From: Apostichopus parvimensis
Taxonomy: Eukaryota; Echinodermata; Holothuroidea; Aspidochirotida; Stichopodidae
Assembly (NCBI GenBank): GCA_000934455.1
Contig: KN883845.1
Location: 91,795-155,794 of the forward strand
DNA: 64,000 nt
Direction: 5' to 3'
In this document: one piece after another, positions 45,812 to 58,519 of the stretch
Numbering within the stretch: the stretch's first letter is position 1
Layout: every line of letters begins with the position of its first letter
Program-made: the position numbers and the translations under genes
The notes under the pieces: model-generated
Told to the model about the DNA's origin: nothing
What the model saw: only the letters and a program-made list of their open reading frames with translations
Database searches by the model: none

Positions 45812-47365
45812 ATTATCGTGGTTTAATGAATTTTATATATACGTTTTCTCAGTTGAAATTTATTATACCAATCGGTTTATGCGTGCATGTAGCATACAGT
45901 GTGATAGCGTACTGACGCTACGACGGTGCAAACGCATGCAGCATGATCATCTATGGAGAGAGTATTCAAATGTGCGGTTATAAATTTCGTTATCTTATGG
46001 GCTTTCGTATTATTGTTTTTCCTCTATGTTGCTTATAAGTTTCCGTAATTCAACTTTATTGTTTTTATTATTAACATGCGTTGTAGTTACATGTAGAGCT
46101 CGCTTGGCAACGAGACATACCACCGCGCCGCGGTGCAACCTTGCAGTTTATTTAATATATTCAAACGTATAACGTAATTCATTGGAGATGTAGGTATGTT
46201 GTTGATTTGTTGCTTGTCAACGTTTCTTTAGCTGTATATTTAATAGGGGAGTGTAAAGTTGAATTAACCAGCGTATTATTTGTATCGCGGTCTAGGCTAC
46301 TATAGTGGGGATTGTTTACACGTGGTTCTGCTTGGTTAGGCCTGTGAGCTCGTTCTTAGTTATGACCGGATACTGGTCGGAAAGATGTATACAGTTGCTA
46401 TTAACCTACTTTCTACTTGTTTACCGTAAGTTGTGTATGTTATAAGTTGACCTAGAAGTTACAGGTTCTGGTTGGCTGAATATTTCTTCCTATGTTGTTA
46501 AGGCCACTGAGTTTTGTCAAATGTAATGTACGGATGCCCTTTAGTGCCGAAAGTTTTAAACACCTACTTCAAAGTTACATGATATTTTCTTACTATTAAG
46601 TATGCTTTATGCTACTAGTTACACTGTTTTCTGGCTTTTTTCCTTGCAGAAATCTTACACAGTTCTTGAATTTTAGTTTATCAATAAATGAAAGACGAAA
46701 TTGCAGCAACGTGTCATAGACACCTTTTTTTTCTAAATCGATTTTATTTACATCGATTTCACAAGAGGCTATATATTATAGCAAGCGCTGAAAATATATG
46801 GAACCATGAAACACAATAATCATGAAGAAAAATGATGTAGGGTATTTCACGACAAAACAAAGAGATGTATACAGATGTTATTAAGAGCCTATAAAGTTTA
46901 CATAACTTAGTGCAATAAATCATGATGATGGTTGCAAAATGGTACAGTCCTAATACACCAAACTTGCTCAAGCATCAGTATGGTAACAGTACACTTTACG
47001 TTCGTATGTATGCGATACAAATTTCTGATCGGTAAATGTAGAATATATTAGTGGTTTACAACATACGTGTATGCAATACACGATTGAACAAAGTATACCT
47101 AAGAATCCCGCGGTTTATTGTCGCTTAATGTACATACTGAAGTGGGGACTATACCTAGACTACTTAGTTTTTGTACCAGCCAAATTTAGGTCAGTTTTCA
47201 TCGCAGCCTGAGATCTATCGGCCGAGTTGCAAATTATAGAATCCAACGACGGAAGTCAAATAGGCGAAGGTAGGCCAATACCAAGGACTAACGCTAAGTA
47301 CAGGCGAGGACTGTACAAACGCTACCTTGACGGTGAAAACGCGGTAGGGCCTTAATCTTATCGTA
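45812..47365. other. Intergenic DNA, no gene seen
   Basis: AT-rich and mostly unique-looking. A short inverted repeat AAATCGAT...ATCGATTT lies near 46735-46761. No coding block recognised. Confidence 0.5.
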
Positions 47366-47369
47366 ATTG

Positions 47370-47795
47370 ACTAATACTACTACAACTAGTAGTAGTACAA
47401 AGTCAGACTACCAAAGTCCTTACTTAGTTGTTGGCGTAGGCTGGGCTTCTGTGCCTTGTAAACAATGTTTCGAAGCTGCTCCAAAAGGTAATACTAATAG
47501 GGTTTTAGGTATGATCAAGAGGAACTTAAGTTTTTGGAAAGAGGACATTGTTACAGTTAGGCTTTATAAGCATTTGGTAACGCCTCACCTGGAGGCTGGA
47601 GAATGCAGTGCAGACTTGGGCCCCATATTGTGCTAAGGATAAAGAGTGCTTGAGACGGTCCAGAGGAGGGCTACTAGGATGATTAGTTCCTTAAAATGTG
47701 TCCCTTGTTATAGGAGGTTACAGCTGCCGAATCACAGCACAATGGAGCTTAGGATTAGGAGGCAATGTGGTGACTTGATTTGGGTTTGAAGACTG
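47370..47795 (+). pseudogene. LINE fragment: 3' end of a non-LTR reverse transcriptase
   Basis: The block NTNRVLGMIKRNLSFWKEDI followed by VRLYKHLVTPHLEAG matches the ANRVLGLIKR...LYKSLVRPHLEYG segment near the C terminus of CR1/L2-type reverse transcriptases (family knowledge). Further on, in another frame, VQRRATRMI-like and LRIRRQCGDLI-like words follow, as expected for the same protein tail. It is a 5'-truncated relic with several frame changes; the clade is not resolved. Confidence 0.75.
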
Positions 47796-48107
47796 TTTAT
47801 GGTTTTGACAATTTATCCTTCACTGACTTTTTCTGGTTTGCTAATAGTAGCATCGGCACTGAATTATTCCCTGTTAGATTATTTCAAACATTGATTATTT
47901 TCAATATTATCGTCATAAAAATATGATCCGTTTTCAGAGAATTACTAGAAAAACTGTTCTTTACATTTCAGAACATGGTGGTCCAGTTAGATAAAGAAGT
48001 CACTGAGTCTGGTTTTTAGATTTTGTTAACATGTAATGACTATTAAAAGAGTAAAATTCAGTAATTTTACCATATTTCATTGAGTCCTATTAATTTTTTT
48101 ATTTAAG

Positions 48108-48210
48108 CTTCCCAGAGAAACTGCCAAGAGATGGGCTCAGAGAAATGTGCCTGTCAGTAGCAACGAAAATTTAACTGCTTCCGAAAGTTCAGAAAAATTT
48201 GTTGGTCAAG
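48108..48210 (+). other. Possible orphan exon
   Basis: A T-rich acceptor (TTATTTAAG) and a GTTAGT donor bracket an open 103-bp stretch encoding LPRETAKRWAQRNVPVSS. I recognise no family. It could be the N-terminal exon of the Tnp2-like transposase downstream or chance. Confidence 0.25.
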
Positions 48211-49309
48211 GTTAGTTGAACAGTTATCCAATCATGTTTCTTCCTGCATTGTGTACATACTAGTGCTGCCACAATATTGTATATTTATATATCGAAATAG
48301 CCTTATTCTGTGATAACCCTCAAGCCTTACTATGCTTACAGCCCTTCACCCGCAGAGCCATCCAAAAGCCAGTACTAGGCCTTTTATAGACCTATACTTT
48401 CCTATAACGCATAACAAGTCTTGACTATTGTTTAAATATGAGGACTACACTTCACTAGCAGAGTTAAAATAATCTCCACTTCATAAACTATCCATTTATT
48501 TCAAAACCAATACTCCCAGGGACAGAGAGCAAAAATAAAAGATGAAAAGGGATGAACAATTTCTGCCTGCAGAAGGGTTGCGTCACCTTATCCAACCTAC
48601 AGTAGGCCGCCATGGGAGTTGAGACAGTAACATTTGGCCAAGATGAAAACATACATTTACCCCAAGTACAAACGTTAATTTCAGAGTGAAAGAAAATCAA
48701 AATACCTCTTTCTAATTAAACATGTAAATCTTCAACTGTCACTACACAGTTGACTTTAACTTGACTTAGGAGTTATACCAGGCACTGAAGCTTTATTTTG
48801 AAATGAAACTCAAGTCTAATAATAGTTTCAAACATTTTAACCTTCGTAGATGCTGTGGTTTACACAGTGTGTGTGTGTACAGAGCTGAGCTTTAGTTCAT
48901 GCACAGAAGTGTATCTGTCATTGCATGGCCGGTAAGTCTGCACAAGTGGGGCGTAGTTATGTCGTATGTAGGGAATCGAAGATTACAATTTTAACCTTAT
49001 TTGAAATATATCTATCCAATTTACTCACTTTCTTAAAAAACTTTCTTTTTAAAGATTCACGAAAGTCTGAAAGTGCAAAATTGTTTTGTGTTTTATATTT
49101 AAACTGAACACTGTCTTGTGCACAATTTTTAATGTCATCGGCAAGACATTTCAGAGAATGTCCAAACTGTATGCAAGCAATTTCGGACTCTTCGCGCATG
49201 TATTCTCGCACTTTTGTATAAATCCCATTAGGGAGTTCAATCAAGAGCTTTTTAGAATATGAAAAACTATATCAACACCTGGGATATCCGCTAGACCGAA
49301 CCAAGGAAG

Positions 49310-51135
49310 ACAATGATGGCTTTGAAGATGTGTACGATGGTACAGAGTACCAAAAGACTGAAAGAAGTAGATATGACTAATCTCTGTTGTGGAATTGTGA
49401 TGGTCTTCCAGTTTTTAAGTCATGATCATATCAGCTGAGGCCGATCCAGTGTTAAATTTTGGAACTTCCACCACTGTTAAGGAACAAGTTTACAATTATT
49501 GCAGGTCTTTGGTTTGGCTACAAGAAGCCTATAATGAATCTTTTTCAAGCCGTTTGTGAACAGCTGCCGTAATCTGTATACCAATGGTTTGCAGTGGGTA
49601 CACCCAGTCACACACATGGATATTGTATCCAAAGTATTCACATGTGTTAGTTCATGTCATGCTGTTGCACGCTGTGCCATTCCAAATATGGTGCAATTTA
49701 ACAGTTTTTACGGTTGTGGCCTATGTGAGCAGAAGGCAATGACTGTAGCAAAATGAAATGGAACTGTACGTGCTCTTCCCTTTGCAAATCCTCCAGCCAA
49801 GATCAGGAGCGATTGTGATATTGCCCAACAAGCAACTGAAAGTGGTAATTCGGAGAAGGGGGTCAAAGGACCATCTGATGTCGCTTCAATACCTCTATTT
49901 TCTGTGGCAAAGAGCTTTATAACAGATTATATGCATTGTGTGCTCTTGGGAGTGGTAAGAAGTATGTTGAACTTGTGTGTTGACTCTTCATGTCACCAAA
50001 GCCCCTGGTACATCGGAACAACAGTGAAAGATATATACCAGAGATTGTTGTCCATCCAGCCTCCAAACTTCATAACTCGCACTCCACGTTCTTTAAGTAC
50101 AAGAAAGTATTGGAAGGCATCCGAATACAGAACATGGCTATTATGGTACGCTATACCAGTGCTCCAGGGGATCTGCCCTCCCATTACCTACAACATTTCA
50201 TGCTATTTTCCATTTCCATTTTGCTACTACTATCGAGATCAGTAAGTTAGAGAAATGTCCGACTCACAAGGCACTAGCTGGATTCATTTGTGGAGGATGT
50301 CCAAACTCTTTATGGGACTGGGCACTGCTCCTTCAATGTGCATCAACTTATACACCAAATAATACACCTTCCTTTGACAGTGCAGCGTTGGGGGCCTCTT
50401 TGGGTCAATTCTGCTTTCCCTTTCGAAGACACCAATCAGATATTGAACAAAATGACACTTGGCACACATGCTGCTCATTTACAGGTACGAATGTCAATTG
50501 CCAGAATGTAGGGTACTCATTTGAATACTTAAGTATTGCAAACATAATGTATAATATTTGCTGCCTGCTTCAAATTTGTTAACCTGATTTTTTCGTTTTT
50601 TCCCTTATTCAGGTTGTTGGTGCACTGGCAGTCACTCGAAAATTGGAGAATTATAAGCAGCAGGTAGAGGGTGATGAGGAAGTTCTTCATTTAGCAGGTA
50701 CAACAACAGGGAAAAAGACACGTACAATTCAAGACAGATTGACAGCTGACCTTTCCTTTGTAGACAAAGGATCAAAGCAAGTACTTGAAGGTCCTGCCTC
50801 AGAAGCAGCTTTTAGGCACATTGGAACACCGATGATGCATGAAGTTTATGTATACAAACGGGCAGTAGTTGGCTCATTAATGGTCCATATCAGAAGGTAT
50901 GAAGACAGGGGGAGGCTCAACAGCTGAAGCGTAACAACAGTACAGTTTTTTTTAAAGATGGACCCCAGTTGAAACTTGGTAAAGTGGAATACTTTTTTCA
51001 AGACCATGACCGAGGGTACGCTGTTATTACCCTGCTGAACTCTTCGTTACAGAAGTGTATACATCAAGAGTCAAAGAGTCAAATGGAACGAGTGACTTGT
51101 CTTAGCAAAACAAATGACCTCATTGTGGTCAACTT
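49310..51135 (+). pseudogene. Tnp2/CACTA-like (DUF4218-type) DNA transposase, degraded
   Basis: Blocks in order: FEDVYDG; WNCDGLPVFKS; ELPPLLRNKFTIIAGLWFGY followed by KKPIMNLF; VFTCVSSCHAVARC; NMVQFNSFYGCGLC; GVKGPSDV; DYMHCVLLGV; RKYWKASEYRTWLLWY; CSFNVHQLIH; and VQRWGPLWVNSAFPFEDTN. This is the order I know from animal proteins related to CACTA/EnSpm Tnp2 with a DUF4218-like part. The central part is open from about 49554 to 50190 except for one in-frame TGA (49754-49756). Frame changes occur near 49400-49550, 50190 and 50290, and an intron-like break (acceptor TTATTCAG) precedes 50614. The tail to about 51135 carries YFFQDHDRGYAVI. Inactive copy; terminal repeats not found. Confidence 0.7.
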
Positions 51136-51190
51136 GTCCTGAATTGTATATATACACATTATACAACGCGCGCGTAACGCTCGAAAAATG

Positions 51191-51340
51191 NNNNNNNNNN
51201 NNNNNNNNNNNNNNNNNNNNNNNNNNNNNNNNNNNNNNNNNNNNNNNNNNNNNNNNNNNNNNNNNNNNNNNNNNNNNNNNNNNNNNNNNNNNNNNNNNNN
51301 NNNNNNNNNNNNNNNNNNNNNNNNNNNNNNNNNNNNNNNN
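51191..51340. other. Assembly gap (150 N)
   Basis: N run; open frames crossing it are artefacts. Confidence 0.99.
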
Positions 51341-51630
51341 GGCCCTGTTTTGAGGCCTGGGAAGTGCTATTTCCGGTGATCTAGGGGGTATTTTATCAGA
51401 AAAATGTAAGCTACGTGCCAACCTGTGGTAGCGCTTCACTTAGATTGTGTCAGGTAGTGCCCAGGGCGTACAAAACAATTCATACAGCTATGTCCTGTAC
51501 ATGACATACGCGTGGTAAATCTGCCCTAGTGCACGCGTGCACACGAGTAGTCGAACGATGGGGGGAGGGCGCGTTCGTGCTTCTCGCACCGGGGCCCGTA
51601 CCCTTCTAGTTACGCCACTGACATTCAGTT
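51341..51630. mobile_element. Right end of a hAT-type MITE-like repeat, left end unseen
   Basis: GGGCCCGTACCCTTCTAGTTACGCCACTG (ending about 51621) has the reverse-complement terminus CAGTGGCGTAACTAG seen in hAT MITEs here. The other end may be in the N gap. Confidence 0.4.
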
Positions 51631-51640
51631 TTGTCCCGAT

Positions 51641-54600
51641 TTGAGTCCTGATGATAATGATCTTTCATTACAGATGGCGGGTACTGTAGAATTGCCTTTG
51701 CAGTGTGTGCTGCATCTTAGTGGGGATACAGAATTTGACGGTAATCCAGTAGTTCAATTTACTAAACAGACATGGGGAACAGCTGGGGACATAGCTCAAG
51801 CCAGAAAACAATACCAGAAGCGATCAAAGTACCTTGATATATGTGAATCCATTAACTTTGAAGCAGAACCTCCACCTCATTATGGCTTCCACAGTGGCTG
51901 TTATGGAAAATTTACGGCTTATCAGATGAAGTCAAAGAAGGAGAAACTATGTTCTAATGAGGATATTAGGGAAAGAAGATCTATGGTAGGGAAGCCATCA
52001 GTGGTAGCTACCTCAACTACTGGAGTGCTGGAGAAGAAGTGTATTTTCTGCGAGTGCCCGGGCCGCAAGCATTTCACCAGTGGTTTTGAAAGTATTTCTA
52101 CATGTCAGACTCCAGAAGCACAGAACAGTATTATACTTGCAGGAAGGCAACAGAAAGACACAGACTTCCTTGGTGAATATGAACACATTGACTTTGTTGC
52201 TAAGGAAGTCAAGTACCATAACACATGCAGAAGAAGGTATACGAATAAAGGTGCTCAGGCGCACGTAAATGAAAACGATGCGACGTACACAAAGAGACGA
52301 GAATCTGCTTTCTTAAGATTATTAGCATACATAGACTCTGAAATCTTTCAGAAAGAAGCACCTATCAAATTGTTTGATGTCGATAATACCTTCATTGAAT
52401 TCCTCACAGGAAAAGGGTTCGAGAAGCCCACCTCTGAACCATACAATCTGCTGTCCAAAATTAAAGCTCATTATGGCAGCAAGCTACAGGTTGATCAAGA
52501 AAGTAAGAAGGAAGGTACCAATCTCTCTATGACAAAAGATGCTATGAACAACGAAATTAGGAATGTCGCTTTGTTTCTCCGAGAGAAAATCATGAAGCTT
52601 CGAGAGAATAAACTACCGAACCCCTATTACAATAGAAGCAATCCGTGATGGTCAGTTTCCAAATATACCTGCTGAACTATTACAATTCTACAGGATTATG
52701 TACACTGGTTCAAAAGAAGAAACCAGTCAGAGAGTAGAACGGTATATTGAATCATCAGCTGAAGATGATATCTACAAAGCAACTTGAGGAACAGTTAAGC
52801 CATCTAAGCACATGCTGCTGGACATGGGTTTAAAGAGTACTACTGGTTCCAAGAAGGTTGTGGAAACCATCAATCACTTCGGCCACTGTATAGGATATCA
52901 CACTGCAGAAGAGCATGAGACTGACATTGCTACTACAATTATGAATCAATGTACCATGACACACAAGGCATCTGTATCCAAAATGAAGTTCCAATTTCAT
53001 CAGCAGTAGGAACAATGTCAATATCCCTAATAAGCTCGGCATCAACAACAGCATCTGCCTCATCGTCAAGTCATTACATGCCAGTAACAACAGCAATAAA
53101 CGCACCTACTTGTGTGTCTGTGAACAAGAGAAACAAGAGAAGTCTTGAAATATCCAATATAGAACTCGAACCAGTGAGAAAGAAACCTAAGATATCCAAC
53201 TTTTCATTTGATGTAAAAACAATGGACACGCCTGTAAACTATAAAGCCTGTGTTGCTAGAGATGTTGCATGGACAATATCTAGCAAAACAAACACACAGA
53301 CACCAGTGTGGTCTGGCTGGAACTCTACAATAACCAAAGATGACTTACCAGCTCAGAAGATAGGCTATTTGGCCAACATCGGCGCCCCTCCTACACAGCA
53401 TGATGTAGTTAATGAAACAATGAAGAGAAATGTGACCCTTGCTAAAGAGTGTAAGGAAGATCGGATTGCAACAACCTATGACCTGGCTATAGCCAAACCA
53501 GCTTCCCAGTTGCAGGACACCGTGAAACCAAAGTATGACAATATCTTTGTTTGCTTCGGGGCATTTCATATTAAGTTCCGCTATTTGTCAGCACTTGGGT
53601 ACCTCCTAGATGGGTCAGGTGCTGCCCACATTTTAATGGAAAGTGGAGTACTTGGCAAGGGTTCTATCAATGCCTTTCTGTCAGTAAAACACTATAATCA
53701 GGCAAGAAGAATGCATGTTCTTCTAGCAACTGCTATGCGAATCAAGCATATTGATCTGTTCTTGCAACTAGGTGAGGCAAATGATAGCTATGGGTATCTG
53801 GTTGAAACACTGAAGAATGTTCAAGCATCACCATCCCCTGAAAGCATGAAAGATGTGGAGCAGGCAGATGAGTACCAGGCATTCATGGTAGCGTATGAAC
53901 GTTTCTGCAATGATACCAGAGCAGGCAAACATGGTGTTAATGTACAATTGTGGAGGAACTACATTGACATGGTTGACATCTACCTCCTGTTCAGTAGAGC
54001 TGTACGGACAAATGATGTGGATCGTTTCACCTTCATGCTCGGGGAAACGATTGACATCTTCTTTGCTGCAAATCGCCACAATTATGCACGATATATGTGT
54101 CTGTATTATCTAAGGCTGTTGAATATGGATACCACCCATTCTGGAATAAGACAACAACTTGAACGAGGTGGGTTATCTGTGAGGTTGGCATCTAGTTCCT
54201 TTGCCAGACAACCAGTTGATCAAGCACTGGAGAGTACGATCAATGCAGATGCAGCATCACGACAAACTGGGATCATTTCTTTCCATCAGTCAAGGAGCAA
54301 CCAGGCGGTGGACAGTTACTAGATCAGCTAGAAGCAACATAGTGAGGCATCTATTTGAAAAGGCTGCAATAAGGAAAGATACTAATCCACACCACGAATT
54401 ACGGAAGTCTAAAGTAAGTAAATTCAACAGAGACTTAGAAAGTATTTCAGAGATGACTGAGACCACCATGAATCCTTTTTCTGAGTCCCTGATGGAAGAT
54501 ACCAATCTGTACTGTCTAGCAGATGGCAAGAAAATGCCTGATGAAGTGAAAGAGGATGTGCTAAACCTCTTTCATTTAGGGAATACATGGAAAAGTGAGT

Positions 54601-56214
54601 TTCTACATGGATGCTTTGAGGATCCGGCAAGGTTTGAAAGACCACTTCCAAAAAAAAAAGTCAGAAACTTTGCCAGTGCTGCTATCAAGAGCAAAGTAAG
54701 AGGTAAACAAGAAAAGGTTGTTCAGCTACAGACAACACGAGACTTGCTTGGCAGATTAGTCTATCTTGCCTGTACTAGGAAGATTGAGCTTGAAAAGGTT
54801 CTTCCTTTTCCACTTACGCCTGTTCCCCTCTCTGGCCAGTATTTATGGCAAGATGAAGAAAACACCAAAGTCCAAACTCTCCAGGCACCTAGAAGCATTG
54901 ATAACCCACACAGAGCCGGCAGCAGTTGATATAGTTCTTTACGACGCCATGTTTATCATCCAGTCACTGCCCTCTGACTTGCCTCTCCGCTTCGGCAACA
55001 TATCAGAGTTGGTCCTGAGAATCATATGCAGTACACGAGCACGTGAAATTCACTTTGTCTGTGATAGTTATGTGAAGAGCATAAAAAATGTTGAACAACA
55101 AAGAAGAGGTGCAAATGATGGATCATTTCACATCACCGGTGCAGACCAAACACGTCCTAGGGATTTTAGGCATGCCTTGAAATCAGCAAGTTTGAAAACT
55201 GCACTTGTCAAGTTCTTGCTTGAAGAATGGAAAGATGACAAGTATGGACCTATCCTACAGCAAAAGAAAGTCTTTGTTGCACATGAGGAACAGTGTCTTC
55301 AATATACAGCAAGCTTATCAGGAACTGTAGAGCATAACGAAGCACCTGGGTTTGTATCCTCACACGTGGAAGCTGATACCTGGCTGGCGTATCATCTCAG
55401 CATACTGTCTACAGCAGTTCCCGGACAGAATGTTGTAGTCCGTGCAACAGATGGTGATATCTTGATCATCCTCCTGTATCATACCAGACAGCTTATAGCC
55501 AATGTGTGGATGGACGTGGGACATTCGAGTGATAACACTAGAGGATATATCAATATCACTTCACTAGCAAGCCATCTTGGTCCAATTCTTTGCAAGGCAT
55601 TGCCTGGTTATCATGCTCTGACAGGATGTGACTACACATCATCCTTCTTCAGAAAAGGAAAAGTGAACCCACTGAAGAAAGCCGAAAAGAGTGCTCTTCA
55701 TCTCGAAGGACTTTGCAATATCGGAGAGAGCACCACATTCGTTGATAGTGACAGCCTTGTAGAAAAATTTGTGTGTTCACTCTATGGTCATGGAGCGTTA
55801 AAATCTGTGAATGAGACTAGGTTGAAAATCTTCCTGCAGAAATACAAACCGACCGACCAAGACAATCCATTGGAAAGAATTAAGGGCATGGATGCCGGCA
55901 TGCTTCCACCATGTCAAAATGTCCTAATGCAAAAGACAGCACGTTGCAACTATGTGGCATATCTCTGGAAGCATGCTCATCTAAGAGATCCGCTGGAGAA
56001 CATTCAACCCACAGATCATGGCTGGAAAGAGGTTAATGGACTTTACCTGCCACTTTGGTTTACCAGCAGTCAAATGCCAACTGTGCTTTCTGAGACCATG
56101 GAATCAGAAGATGTCTCAAATGGAGAAGAAGATGACTCTGATGACGATAGTATTTATAGTGATTCAGAGGATGAAAATGACAGTGATGATAGTGAAGACG
56201 ACGGAGAAAACTGA
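51641..56214 (+). pseudogene. Repeat-family gene with Cys/His motifs and FEN/PIN-like nuclease domain, broken
   Basis: The N-terminal part (51641 on) holds paired Cys/His motifs: HSGCYGKFT, CIFCECPGRKHF and KYHNTCRRRYT. The middle part has HMLLDMGLKSTTGSKKVV, VWSGWNSTI, and CFGAFHIKFRYLSALG, ending around the block VTRSARSNIVRHLFEK. The C-terminal half (54.9-56.2 kb) has DIVLYDAMFIIQ, HVEADTWLAYHL, ATDGDILIILLYH, and GYHALTGCDYTSSFF, which look like the acidic motifs and helical clamp of a FEN/PIN-type nuclease, then a very acidic tail rich in DDS/DED. I recall this three-part order from abundant uncharacterised proteins of fish, cnidarians and other invertebrates, which implies a mobile or amplified origin, but no named superfamily is certain. 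About five breaks separate the parts, so this copy is a relic. Function unknown. Confidence 0.6.
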
Positions 56215-56309
56215 TTCAATGATGACAAAAAACAAAACTGAACTAACTAAAGGTTACTTCTTAATGGTGAATGGTAAAACAAGTATAATTTAATCATAGT
56301 GTGGTTATA

Positions 56310-56760
56310 ATGGTCATCTTTCGCCATAAAGTGGCCAAAAGTCACGCGTGTGGTAAATATTAGGGCATTTTCCTTTAATCAGCACCCTCTTTACATAAGA
56401 CAAGCATGTCAAAACATCCACACCAGAAATTCATAATATTTTACCAAAAATGGTCGAAAAACGTCATTTTTGGCGAAAAATTTGTAAAAATTGGCAAAAT
56501 GTCATGAGTGGCGTCAATAACAGTGCTTTTTTTGGACTCGGCACCCTTTTTTACATAAGATAAGCATGTGAAAACATCCACACCAGAAATTCTGAATATT
56601 TTACGAAATATCGTCAAAAAACGTCATTTTTGGCCCAAAATTTGCTAAATGTCATGAGTGGCGTCAATAACAGTGCTTTTTTGGGGAATCAGCACCATTT
56701 TTTACATAAGATAGACTTGTCAAACCTTCCTCTCCCAAAATTCTGATTAAAGCCACCTAT
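56310..56760 (+). repeat. Tandem repeat, about 150-170-bp units, 3 copies
   Basis: Units share ATGTCATGAGTGGCGTCAAT, AACAGTGCTTTTTT, TTTACATAAGATAAGCATGT and AAAAAACGTCATTTTTGGC. Confidence 0.85.
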
Positions 56761-57279
56761 CTCCTGGAATAATAAGTTAAGTTACGAATTAGTACAAGTT
56801 AGCAGCAACTTTGGTACATCATATATCAATCCTAACCTTACATCACACATAGTTTACAACATATGGCATATGGTGTAGTGCATGTTCTAGAAATATGTTG
56901 TTGTTACCTGTACCAGTGTGCAGTGTCACTACTTGGTACATAATTTATACAGTGCCAAGTAGACGAATGTATTATCTTCCCTCGGTGTGTAATGTAACAT
57001 ATGTAGATTAAATTGACATTAGTTGCCCACCTAACCCTAATGGAAAAATGTTTTACTCTTGGTACCAGTTCATAATGTCCTAATCAAATTTTTGTACATC
57101 ACAAACTTAATTTTTAATCATAATATACCATAGAATCCACATGTCATATGTGATACATCATCCTTCTTAAATGGGCATTAAACATATAATCTCCATTGTC
57201 CCAAGGGCCACTGCATGTTTCATTTTAAGACATGGATTGTCTTAAGTTGCTGCTGTAGCATAGGTTATAGCATGGAGAC

Positions 57280-57665
57280 CCCAGTTGGTATGTACTTTGC
57301 TTGTAGCTAATGTGTCAAGGTATAAAGTAGTAGAATATAGCTTCCCTTAATATTCAAATGGAATGTGGTATACCTCTCCATCTTAATGGTGAATGTAGAT
57401 CAACCCAATGATTGCATCAACAAGTAGTATGTGATACGTCATTCCATCTTGAATGTACAAAGTACATTGTTTCTCCATTTGGTGTGTGTGAGTATAGAAA
57501 TGAGTACTTTCTACGCACTGATGCACAGAGTCCCCAGTTGGTATGTACTCTGATTGTAGCTAATGTGTAAATGTATTAAGTAGTAGAACATAGCATTCAC
57601 AAACATTTGGTATGTGACTCATCCATCCTTTCATGAATGTGCATTACATAGTTGTTCTAGTCTAT
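57280..57665 (+). repeat. Direct duplication of about 250-bp period
   Basis: CCCCAGTTGGTATGTACT and TTGTAGCTAATGTGT(C/A)AA, then AAGTAGTAGAA(T/C)ATAGC occur at about 57280 and 57530. The rest of 56761-57850 shows no gene. Confidence 0.7.
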
Positions 57666-57851
57666 GGTTTGTATTTAGTGTAGCTGTTACAGTGTTGACC
57701 TAATAATGTCACTGGCTTTTAAAAATTGTCTTCCATTTTCCACAGCACTCGGCATAAATATAAAGGTGTATACATGGTGTTTAATGTTGTCTTATTTCTT
57801 GTGATATTTCATATTAATCATTATGTTATTTGAAATTGTTTTAACGAACAG

Positions 57852-58191
57852 ATTGGGAACCAAAAGCCTCTGCAGTAATTCAGCAAAAACCAGAAGTAAA
57901 CGACTATGACCAACCTACAGATGTGTTTGGAGAAACTCATACAGGATGTGAGCAATATCAGGAAGTGGCAGACCATGATAAAAAAAAAACAGGCACAGAA
58001 GCAAAAGCCCCTGCAGTACTAAGTCAAGAATTGTAAGCAGCAGAACCAACCACCAGATGTGGAAAGAGAGGCTCATGTAGGATCTACAATGGAACCGAAA
58101 GTAGCACGAGAGGTCCAGCCAACAGATATTGAACTTGAGCAAGAAGTGGAAGTAGCAGACCTAGTGAGAGGATACAAAGTTCTTGAAACAA
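57852..58191 (+). other. Possible exon upstream of the Crypton-like gene
   Basis: An acceptor (TTAACGAACAG) opens a stretch with two similar acidic/proline units (KASAVIQQKPEV and KAPAVLSQEL) and it ends near a GTAAGA donor. An in-frame TAA after the second unit means it is broken or misphased. It may be the low-complexity N terminus of the recombinase gene that follows. Confidence 0.35.
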
Positions 58192-58519
58192 GTAAGAACC
58201 AAATCATCAACAATGATCAACATATCATGTTATATGTGCAGATGCAAGTGATTCTTTATTATATTTATGTGCATATCATGCTTTATGGAAAGCAACTAGT
58301 CATAATCTTCATATGAAATACATGTCTGTTTGATCAAAGTAATAACTTCCAAGATGGATAGCTCACAGCCTAACACCAAGTGTTCTCTTAAATAAAGTTT
58401 GTTATGTTTTGGGAAAGTGTTAACACAAAATTCAAGCAAATATATGTGCTTCTGGCTATTGCAGGTGTTCCATAGTTGATTATTACTTCATAATGAAATG
58501 TGCCAATCACTGATCTTTT

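Noticed and set aside
48957-49244. 95-codon minus-strand frame
   Set aside because: No recognisable motif and no splice partners; lies in AT-rich spacer before the Tnp2-like relic.
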